Positions 1 through 5,747 of a stretch of 9,958 nucleotides of DNA are shown one piece after another. Origin of the DNA: Thiotrichales bacterium (GTDB taxonomy: Bacteria; Pseudomonadota; Gammaproteobacteria; Francisellales; CACEW01); assembly GCA_947476405.1 (NCBI GenBank), contig CANJQG010000055.1:1-9958 (forward strand). The letters run 5' to 3'. Made by a program: the position numbers and the translations under genes. Within the stretch, counting starts at the first letter, position 1; every line of letters starts with the position of its first letter. Under the pieces are notes generated by a model. The model had not been told where the DNA came from. It made no database searches and saw only the letters and a list, made by a program, of their open reading frames with translations.

Positions 1-300
1 GGACGCTTGTTAAAACCGCCTGATTTTTTAACAGCGCCTGCATAGACAAAAAAATATGACACATTGACGGAAATTAGGTGGCTAAATATTGGCTGCTTTA
101 GCCTGCGATCAACTGCCAAATGCCGTTTTTAGGTTAATGGGGGTTGCAATGACGATACGACGCGAGTCTCTTACTATAAATACTACAAAACAAATGTCTT
201 TAAAGATCCAAGTGAGGGTGTGTCATTCAGTTATCAAGGCTATGATGGTAATAGTATGGAATGCGCTCCTCAGTTGGGTTCGTATTGTCAGGCGCAATGA
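1..300 (+). pseudogene. Broken small ORF, possible effector or secreted-protein remnant
   Basis: I do not recognise the family. Reading frame 1 is open from the window edge to a TGA at 298-300 apart from two in-frame TAG codons (43-45 and 130-132). The part after the second TAG (133-300) reads as ordinary protein, with YYKYYKTNVF, SFSYQGYDGN and a tail LGSYCQAQ, and contains several cysteines. Both TAGs could derive from CAG (Gln) by one transition, which would join the three pieces into one C-terminal region of about 99 residues. An alternative is that frame 2 (from a TTG at 89, with AGGTGG seven bases upstream) joins frame 1 by a one-base deletion near the T run at 126-130. The TGA overlaps an ATG at 297 (ATGA) that opens a fragment resembling the end of the immunity protein encoded at 8594-8998. 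A decayed effector/immunity pair is a reasonable reading, but it is inference. The start lies outside the window. Confidence 0.4.
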
Positions 301-342
301 CCATCAGTAAGATTTATCACTTATCCCCAGCATATTGACTTT
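292..342 (+). repeat. Direct repeat, copy A: immunity-gene 3' tail remnant
   Basis: Positions 292-325 match 8961-8994 at 31 of 34 bases without gaps, including 19 identical bases GTAAGATTTATCACTTATC (307-325 and 8976-8994). A second block CATATTGACTTT (331-342) matches 9031-9042. Between the blocks copy A has 5 bases where copy B has 36, so copy A lacks about 31 bases covering the immunity stop codon, the ribosome binding site and the start of the next ORF. In the frame starting at 297, copy A reads MTISKIYHLSPAY-stop, against MTIGKIYHLS-stop at the intact gene's end. Confidence 0.8.
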
Positions 343-363
343 GGGGTGGCTCCAAAAAATCGC

Positions 364-392
364 TTGCATAAATAAATTTAATATGGTAAAAT
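364..392 (+). promoter_or_regulatory. Likely leu operon promoter
   Basis: A -10 like hexamer TAAAAT (387-392, five of six consensus bases) lies 17 bases after TTGCAT (364-369, three of six). Transcription would start near 399, only some 15-25 bases before the leader peptide ORF, as is usual for attenuated amino-acid operons. The -35 is weak, so the placement is an inference from spacing and context. Confidence 0.5.
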
Positions 393-412
393 GCTCACAA
401 TGGTTTAATTAA

Positions 413-502
413 ATGAAAAGAATGTCACAAATACAGCGTTCCACAGTTTTTCTACTTTCGACCCTCCTTCTAACGAAGGGCGGTCCGGATGCTGCTATTT
501 GA
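413..502 (+). CDS. leuL: Leucine operon leader peptide
   Basis: This is a 29-residue ORF whose middle reads VFLLSTLLLTKGG. It has five leucine codons in two clusters: CTA CTT at 452-457 and CTC CTT CTA at 464-472. It ends at a TGA (500-502) just upstream of the operon terminator. Leader peptides of this kind measure charged leucyl-tRNA: when leucine is scarce the ribosome stalls at the leucine codons and changes the folding of the nascent RNA. Here the second cluster lies directly on the 5' arm of the protector hairpin, which fits that mechanism. The start could be ATG 413 or ATG 422; neither has a convincing Shine-Dalgarno sequence, so the N-terminus is uncertain. The peptide itself probably has no function beyond being translated. 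It does not resemble the sequence of the E. coli leader apart from the leucine cluster. Confidence 0.85.
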   Translation: MKRMSQIQRSTVFLLSTLLLTKGGPDAAI

Positions 503-535
503 GAATCTTGAATAGTATCCTCTAAAAACCGCCCT
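461..535 (+). promoter_or_regulatory. Attenuator protector and antiterminator helices
   Basis: Segment 1 (461-470) can pair with segment 2 (475-484) around a UAAC loop: nine of ten positions pair, one as a G-U wobble, with a C-C mismatch at 464/481. Segment 2 (477-484, AGGGCGGT) can instead pair perfectly over eight bases with segment 3 (528-535, ACCGCCCT). Segment 3 contains the 5' arm of the terminator, so the 2:3 helix would prevent termination. GGAT (487-490) and ATCC (517-520) could add an inner helix to the 2:3 fold. The folds are mutually exclusive, as expected of a ribosome-controlled attenuator. The pairing was found by eye; no folding energies were computed. Confidence 0.8.
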
Positions 536-553
536 GATTCTGGCGGTTTTTTT
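524..553 (+). terminator. Rho-independent attenuator terminator
   Basis: A perfect ten-base stem AAAAACCGCC (524-533) / GGCGGTTTTT (542-551) with an eight-base loop runs into a T tract (547-553). It lies between the leader peptide and leuA. It should stop transcription when leucine is plentiful and the leader peptide is translated to its end. Confidence 0.92.
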
Positions 554-589
554 ATGTCTTTATTTTCAAATAAACAGGGGATACAAATC

Positions 590-1759
590 ATGCACTCAAA
601 CAATCAAATTATTATTTTCGATACTACTTTACGGGATGGAGAACAATCTCCCGGCGCCACAATGAGTCCAGAGCAAAAAATAGCGATTGCCCGCTCGTTG
701 GATGAGATGGGGGTCGATGTCATTGAGGCCGGCTTTGCGATTGCCTCAGAAGGCGACTTTAAGTGTATTGAAGCCATTGCTAAAGTCGTCAAAAATGCGC
801 AGGTCTGTAGTTTGTCACGTGCGATTAAAAAAGATATTGAAGCAGCGGGCAGGGCGATTCAAAGCGCTTTTCAGCCACGGATTCACACCTTTATATCGAC
901 CAGTGAAATCCATATGCAGCATCAATTAAAAATGTCTCAGGATCAGGTTTTAGCAGCGATTGATGAATCTGTACGCTATGCCTGTCAGTTTTGTGATGAT
1001 GTAGAGTGGTCCGCCATGGATGCAACCCGGAGTGAGATTGGCTTTTTGTGCCAAGCCATTGAGATTGCAATTAGCGCAGGAGCAAGAACGATTAATGTTC
1101 CTGATACCGTGGGCTATGTCTTCCCGCAGGAATATGCGGGGATGATTCGTGCCATTAAAAATCGGGTTCCTAATATCGATCAGGCGATTATTTCCGTGCA
1201 TTGTCATAATGATTTGGGTTTTGCAACGGCCAATTCATTGGCGGCGATTGAGGCCGGTGCGCGTCAGATTGAATGTACGATCAATGGTATTGGTGAGCGG
1301 GCTGGCAATGCTGCTTTGGAAGAAATTATCATGGCCATCAAAACGCGTCAAGATGTCATGCCCTATCAGACCCATATCGACAGCACAAAAATTATGGCGA
1401 TTTCCAAACAAGTGTCAGCCAGCACCGGATTTGCTGTGCAAAAAAACAAAGCCATTGTTGGGGCCAACGCCTTTGCACATGAGTCTGGAATCCATCAGGA
1501 TGGTGTTTTAAAGGCGCGTGAAACCTATGAAATCATGCGTCCTGAGTCTATTGGCTTGGATTGTTCTGAATTGCCGATGGGCAAGCATTCCGGTCGGGCA
1601 GCCTTTCGCATGAAATTGCAGGCTTTAGCGATTCAAAGCAATGAGATTGAATTTGAAAATATGTTCGCTCGTTTCAAAGCCATGGGAGACCGTCAAAAAT
1701 ATGTGTCTGATCAGGAAATTGCAAGCTTAGCCGTAGCGCGTGGAGGAAATGCATCATGA
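590..1759 (+). CDS. leuA: 2-isopropylmalate synthase, lacking the regulatory domain
   Basis: LeuA condenses acetyl-CoA with 2-oxoisovalerate to 2-isopropylmalate, the first committed step of leucine synthesis, in the cytosol. The 389-residue protein has the signature FDTTLRDGEQSPGATM near residue 10 (Arg15, Asp16), the metal-binding HCHND motif (His204, His206), NGIGERAGN (231-240) and the linker motifs GANAFAHESGIHQDG and GKHSGR. Start ATG 590 is preferred over an in-frame ATG at 554 because the latter sits in the terminator T tract, whereas AGGGG (576-580) lies nine bases before 590. Enteric LeuA is about 520 residues; this one ends after FKAMGDRQKYVSDQEI, just where the C-terminal leucine-binding dimer domain normally begins. 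The next gene overlaps the stop by four bases, so no frameshifted remainder of that domain follows. Homocitrate synthase is a related family, but the operon makes LeuA far more likely. Confidence 0.95.
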   Translation: MHSNNQIIIFDTTLRDGEQSPGATMSPEQKIAIARSLDEMGVDVIEAGFAIASEGDFKCIEAIAKVVKNAQVCSLSRAIKKDIEAAGRAIQSAFQPRIHTFISTSEIHMQHQLKMSQDQVLAAIDESVRYACQFCDDVEWSAMDATRSEIGFLCQAIEIAISAGARTINVPDTVGYVFPQEYAGMIRAIKNRVPNIDQAIISVHCHNDLGFATANSLAAIEAGARQIECTINGIGERAGNAALEEIIMAIKTRQDVMPYQTHIDSTKIMAISKQVSASTGFAVQKNKAIVGANAFAHESGIHQDGVLKARETYEIMRPESIGLDCSELPMGKHSGRAAFRMKLQALAIQSNEIEFENMFARFKAMGDRQKYVSDQEIASLAVARGGNAS

Positions 1760-2625
1760 TGTCCTATAATAAAAAAGCAGAATATATCTGGATGAACGGC
1801 GAGTTTATGCCCTGGGAAGAGGCCTGGGTCCATAGTATGAGTCATGGCTTGCATTATGGTACGGCCGTCTTTGAAGGAGAGCGGGCTTACGGAAGTAAAA
1901 TTTTCAAATCGATTGAACATAGCGAACGCTTTCATCGTTCAGCGGAAATGTTGGACATGACGGTAGATTATAGCCCGCAAGAGTTGCATGAAATCAAAAT
2001 GGAATTGTTGGCTAAAAATGGCTTGACTGATGCCTATATTCGCCCGATCGCCTGGCGTAATGTCGAAAATTTGAGCGTGGCCTCGCATCAATGCTCCGTG
2101 AATGTCGCAATCGCCGCCTGGAAATGGGGAAACTATTTTGGCAATGTCAATGTATTTGAAAGCGGCTTGAAATTAGCCTGGGCGGATTGGATTCGTCCCT
2201 CTCCAGAGATGGCGCCAGTTGCTGCTAAAGCATCTGGTTTGTATATCATCGGCAGCTTAAGTAAAAATAAGGCAGAAAAAGCGGGCTTTCATGATGCCTT
2301 GATGTTGGATTATCGCGGTTACGTCGCCGAGTGCACCGGTGCTAATTTTTTCATGGTAGAAGGGGGGAAAATCCATACTCCAACAGCAGATTGTTTTTTG
2401 AATGGGATTACCCGACGCAGTGTGATAGAGATTGCCCGCAGCAAAAAAATTCCCGTGATAGAACGGCATATTTGGCCTGATGAGGTTAATTTTGCAGACG
2501 AGGTCTTTATCACAGGAACTGCTGTCGAAGTCTGTCCAATTGGACAAATTGCGGAAAGAACTTTTAAAGTGGGCGAGATCACGACGATGATTGCAGCGGA
2601 ATACGCAGCTTGGGTGAGGAGGTAA
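1756..2625 (+). CDS. ilvE: Branched-chain amino acid aminotransferase
   Basis: This PLP enzyme of fold type IV transfers an amino group from glutamate to 2-oxoisocaproate (and the other branched-chain keto acids), giving leucine, isoleucine or valine. The 289-residue protein shows HGLHYGTAVFEGERAY (30-45), the likely PLP lysine in VAAKASGLY (Lys158), the conserved glutamate and glycine region AECTGANFF (191-199) and LNGITRRSVIEIAR. Length is near the usual size of about 300 residues. Translation starts at ATG 1756 or the adjacent ATG 1759, with TGGAGGA (1741-1747) as ribosome binding site inside the end of leuA; the four-base overlap suggests translational coupling. Its place between leuA and leuC lets the operon encode the last step of leucine synthesis as well. 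Confidence 0.93.
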   Translation: MMSYNKKAEYIWMNGEFMPWEEAWVHSMSHGLHYGTAVFEGERAYGSKIFKSIEHSERFHRSAEMLDMTVDYSPQELHEIKMELLAKNGLTDAYIRPIAWRNVENLSVASHQCSVNVAIAAWKWGNYFGNVNVFESGLKLAWADWIRPSPEMAPVAAKASGLYIIGSLSKNKAEKAGFHDALMLDYRGYVAECTGANFFMVEGGKIHTPTADCFLNGITRRSVIEIARSKKIPVIERHIWPDEVNFADEVFITGTAVEVCPIGQIAERTFKVGEITTMIAAEYAAWVRR

Positions 2626-2628
2626 ATC

Positions 2629-4038
2629 ATGGCTACTTTATACGATAAAATTTGGGATGCGCATTTTGTCTGTGATAAATCAGATGGGACGAGTTTAATC
2701 TACATTGATCGCCATTTGGTGCATGAAGTGACAAGCCCACAAGCCTTTGAGGGCCTGGAGCGTGCAGGAAGGGCTGTACATCGGCGAGAGAGCATCATTG
2801 CAGTCTGTGATCACAATGTACCGACCCAAAATCGCGCGCAGGGCATTGCGGATGAGGCGTCACGGATTCAGGTGGAGACTTTAAAGCAAAACTGTCAGAA
2901 GCACGGCATCCCTTATTTTGATTTGAATGACAAGCGTCAGGGCATTGTGCATATTGTCGGCCCAGAGCAAGGATTTACCTGGCCCGGAATGACCATTGTC
3001 TGTGGAGACAGTCACACCTCTACGCATGGTGCATTTGGTGCCTTGGCTTTTGGAATTGGGACGAGTGAGGTCGAGCACGTTTTGGCCACTCAAACTTTGC
3101 CCCTGTACAAAGCGAAAAACATGCGCATTCATATCGAAGGCCATTTGGGTTTGGGTGTTACTGCAAAAGATTTGATTTTGGCGGTGATTGGTCAGATTGG
3201 TACCGCAGGCGCCAATGGTCATGTCATTGAGTATACCGGCGAGGCGATTCGTGCCTTATCCATGGAATCGCGTATGACCTTATGTAATATGTCGATTGAA
3301 GCCGGAGCCCGTGCAGGTTTGATTGCACCGGATGCGACGACTTTTTCTTATTTAGAAGGGCGGCCCATGGCGCCTCAAAATTGGGACAAGGCCGTTGCCT
3401 ATTGGCAGACTTTGTTTGCCGATTCGGATGCGGTGTATGATCAAGAAATTAAAATCAATGCAACAGAGATCGCACCACAGGTCACTTGGGGGACCAGCCC
3501 TGAAATGGTTTTGCCAATTGACGCTGTCGTTCCGAATCCAGCGCACGAAAATAATGCAGTCAGAAGAGCCTCCATCGAGCGCGCCTTGCATTATATGGGT
3601 TTGACCTCAGGAGAAGCTTTGAATCAGGTCAAGATTGACAAGGTGTTTATCGGCTCCTGCACCAATGGCCGCATTGAGGATTTGCGTGAAGTGGCCAAAA
3701 TTGCGCAGGGTAGAACGGTTGCAAAACAGGTTCATGCCATGATTGTTCCAGGTTCTGGCTTAGTCAAAGCGCAGGCAGAGGCAGAGGGACTGGATCTTAT
3801 TTTTAAAGCAAGTGGCTTTGAGTGGCGGGAGCCTGGGTGTTCAATGTGTCTTGCGATGAATGCAGATAAGCTGAGCCCTGGCGAGCGTTGTGCTTCAACG
3901 TCAAATCGTAATTTTGAAGGGCGTCAAGGTCAGGGCGGACGGACGCATTTGCTGAGTCCTGCCATGGCGGCTGCGGCTGCGATTGCTGGACATTTAGTGG
4001 ATGTCAGAATTTTTGGAGAAAATCATGCAGTCATTTAA
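2629..4038 (+). CDS. leuC: 3-isopropylmalate dehydratase, large subunit
   Basis: LeuC carries the [4Fe-4S] cluster of the heterodimeric aconitase-family enzyme that isomerises 2-isopropylmalate to 3-isopropylmalate. The 469 residues match the usual length. Visible motifs are VCDHNVPTQ, VCGDSHTSTHGAFGALAFGIG, and the cluster ligands in IGSCTNGR (Cys344) and EPGCSMCLAMN (Cys404 and Cys407). The ATG at 2629 lies three bases after the ilvE stop, with GAGGAGG at the end of ilvE as ribosome binding site. The 3' end overlaps leuD by 14 bases. No key residue appears to be missing. Confidence 0.97.
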   Translation: MATLYDKIWDAHFVCDKSDGTSLIYIDRHLVHEVTSPQAFEGLERAGRAVHRRESIIAVCDHNVPTQNRAQGIADEASRIQVETLKQNCQKHGIPYFDLNDKRQGIVHIVGPEQGFTWPGMTIVCGDSHTSTHGAFGALAFGIGTSEVEHVLATQTLPLYKAKNMRIHIEGHLGLGVTAKDLILAVIGQIGTAGANGHVIEYTGEAIRALSMESRMTLCNMSIEAGARAGLIAPDATTFSYLEGRPMAPQNWDKAVAYWQTLFADSDAVYDQEIKINATEIAPQVTWGTSPEMVLPIDAVVPNPAHENNAVRRASIERALHYMGLTSGEALNQVKIDKVFIGSCTNGRIEDLREVAKIAQGRTVAKQVHAMIVPGSGLVKAQAEAEGLDLIFKASGFEWREPGCSMCLAMNADKLSPGERCASTSNRNFEGRQGQGGRTHLLSPAMAAAAAIAGHLVDVRIFGENHAVI

Positions 4039-4585
4039 AACCGTTAACAGTATCATCGCGCCCATTGAAATCGCCAATATTGATACGGATATGATTATTC
4101 CTAAACAATATTTAAAGACGATTAAACGCAGCGGCTTGGGGCAGTTTTTGTTTGCGGAGATGGGCTCAGACTTTATCTTGAAAAATGCAGCCTATCGGCA
4201 GGCAGAAATCATTATCACAGAGGAAAATTTCGGCTGTGGATCGAGTCGTGAACATGCTGCCTGGTCTTTGTTAGACTTCGGCATCAAAGTCATTGTTGCC
4301 CCGAGTTTTGCAGATATTTTTTATAGCAATGCGTTTAAAAATGGCTTATTGTTGATCACCCTGCCGCGCGAGGTCTGCCAAGCTTTGTGTCAGATTAAAA
4401 CGCCTGTAACGGTCGATTTAGCAGGACAAAACATTGGAGGGATTCCTTTTAAAATTGATGCGAAACGTCGTCAAGTGTTATTGGAAGGCTTGGATGAAAT
4501 CGCTGAAACTTTAAAATATATCAATCAGATCAACGCGTTCGAGGAGCAATATTGTGAAAAAACAAATTTTAATTCTGCCCGGTGA
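4025..4585 (+). CDS. leuD: 3-isopropylmalate dehydratase, small subunit
   Basis: LeuD is the mobile swivel-domain subunit that completes the LeuC active site. The 186-residue protein has the family motifs NIDTDMIIPKQYLK (18-31), NFGCGSSREHAAW (68-80) and APSFADIFYSNAFKNGLL (92-109). The start chosen is ATG 4025, preceded by TTGGAGA about six bases upstream. A longer reading from an ATG at 4001 would add only eight residues that lie in another frame of leuC and are not family-like. It overlaps leuC by 14 bases and leuB by 32 bases. It is slightly shorter than the roughly 200-residue enteric protein. Confidence 0.96.
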   Translation: MQSFKTVNSIIAPIEIANIDTDMIIPKQYLKTIKRSGLGQFLFAEMGSDFILKNAAYRQAEIIITEENFGCGSSREHAAWSLLDFGIKVIVAPSFADIFYSNAFKNGLLLITLPREVCQALCQIKTPVTVDLAGQNIGGIPFKIDAKRRQVLLEGLDEIAETLKYINQINAFEEQYCEKTNFNSAR

Positions 4586-5633
4586 TGGGATTGGGCCTGA
4601 GGTCGTGCGCGAGGCTTGTAAAATCTTGACTTGGTTTAATGCCCAGGGCAAACATCACTTTGAGTTGATTGAGGGTCTGATCGGCGGTGCAGCGATTGAT
4701 GCAACGGGTGTGCCCCTGCCTGAGACAACGATTGCTTCAGCCAAGGCGGCTGATAGCGTTTTATTAGGCGCAGTGGGTGGGCCCAAATGGGAGTCTCTGC
4801 CTACAGCCATCCGTCCAGAAAAGGGACTGTTGCATATTCGCAAGGCATTAGGATTATATGCGAACTTGCGTCCAGCCGTCTGTTTTTCTGCTTTGGCTGA
4901 CGCATCTCCTTTAAAAAAAGAATGGGTGGCAGATTTAGATTTGATGATCGTGCGAGAACTGACAGGTGGCATTTATTTTGGCGAACCACGTGGCATTGAG
5001 ATTCAAAATGGCGAACGAAAAGCCTTTAATACAATGGTTTACAGCGAATCAGAGATTGAGCGTGTTGCTAAAGTCGCTTTTGATTTAGCGCGTGTGCGCA
5101 GTCAGAAAGTCTGTTCTATTGATAAAGCGAATGTGTTGGAGGTCTCACAATTATGGCGTGAGATCGTTCAAAAAGTACATGATCAGGACTATCCAGATGT
5201 GGCCTTATCGCATATGTATGTGGACAATGCCGCCATGCAGTTGGTCTACCGTCCATCTCAATTTGATGTCATGTTGACCTCCAATTTATTTGGGGATATT
5301 TTGTCTGATGAGGCTTCAATGCTGACAGGCTCATTGGGTATGTTGCCCTCTGCATCATTTGGGGATGAGTATTCATTATATGAGCCGATTCACGGCAGTG
5401 CGCCCGATATTGCGGGCAAAAATATCGCCAATCCGCTGGGGGCCATTCTGAGTGTGGCGATGATGTTCAAATACACTTTTAAATTAGACCTCGAAGCAGC
5501 GCAGATTATGCAGGCTGTTGAAGCTGTTTTGGAACAAGGAATTCGCACGCGAGATCTGACTGATTCAAGTGCTGTTTGGGTTTCAACAAGTGATATGGGC
5601 GACGCAGTCAAAAATTGTTTGAGCAGGGTTTAA
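4554..5633 (+). CDS. leuB: 3-isopropylmalate dehydrogenase
   Basis: LeuB oxidises and decarboxylates 3-isopropylmalate with NAD+ to 2-oxoisocaproate, the substrate of the aminotransferase encoded earlier in the operon. The 359-residue protein carries LPGDGIGPEVV at the N-terminus, LTGGIYFGEPRG with the catalytic tyrosine (Tyr141), the catalytic lysine in SIDKANVLEVS (Lys191), metal-binding aspartates in YVDNAAMQLV (Asp224) and FGDILSDEAS (Asp248, Asp252), and the NAD-binding stretch EPIHGSAPDIAGKNIANP. Translation starts at GTG 4554, with GAGGAG (4541-4546) in the end of leuD; the 32-base overlap with leuD suggests coupling. No clear terminator follows the TAA, so readthrough towards vgrG is possible. 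Confidence 0.97.
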   Translation: MKKQILILPGDGIGPEVVREACKILTWFNAQGKHHFELIEGLIGGAAIDATGVPLPETTIASAKAADSVLLGAVGGPKWESLPTAIRPEKGLLHIRKALGLYANLRPAVCFSALADASPLKKEWVADLDLMIVRELTGGIYFGEPRGIEIQNGERKAFNTMVYSESEIERVAKVAFDLARVRSQKVCSIDKANVLEVSQLWREIVQKVHDQDYPDVALSHMYVDNAAMQLVYRPSQFDVMLTSNLFGDILSDEASMLTGSLGMLPSASFGDEYSLYEPIHGSAPDIAGKNIANPLGAILSVAMMFKYTFKLDLEAAQIMQAVEAVLEQGIRTRDLTDSSAVWVSTSDMGDAVKNCLSRV

Positions 5634-5686
5634 CCTCTCAATAGGATAAAAGTATGAAGATGCTCAATAATCTGAAACATGCTCAC

Positions 5687-5715
5687 TTGACAGCCTCATA
5701 TTTTAAGAATAATAT
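5687..5715 (+). promoter_or_regulatory. Likely vgrG promoter
   Basis: A perfect -35 hexamer TTGACA (5687-5692) is followed after 17 bases by TAATAT (5710-5715, four of six consensus bases) in an AT-rich stretch. It lies in the 114-base gap between leuB and vgrG, 32 bases before the vgrG start, so the T6SS module can be transcribed independently of the leucine attenuator. Confidence 0.55.
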
Positions 5716-5747
5716 TTAGACATCTGATCATTATTGGGGTTGTTTAT

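Noticed and set aside
89..310. 73-residue ORF in frame 2 at the left end
   Set aside because: After the first 14 codons it reads unlike natural protein, while frame 1 over the same bases is protein-like; treated as a shadow or as one half of a frameshifted remnant.
554..589. Longer LeuA start at ATG 554
   Set aside because: It lies in the T tract of the attenuator terminator without a ribosome binding site; ATG 590 has AGGGG nine bases upstream and gives the family-like N-terminus.
4001..4024. Upstream ATG for LeuD at 4001
   Set aside because: It adds eight residues not typical of the family, and a good ribosome binding site sits right before ATG 4025.
5654..5719. Short ORF (21 codons, starting MKMLNNLKHA) between leuB and vgrG with AGGA upstream
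   Set aside because: It overlaps the proposed vgrG promoter, shows no amino acid bias suggesting a leader, and no terminator or antiterminator follows it; probably chance.
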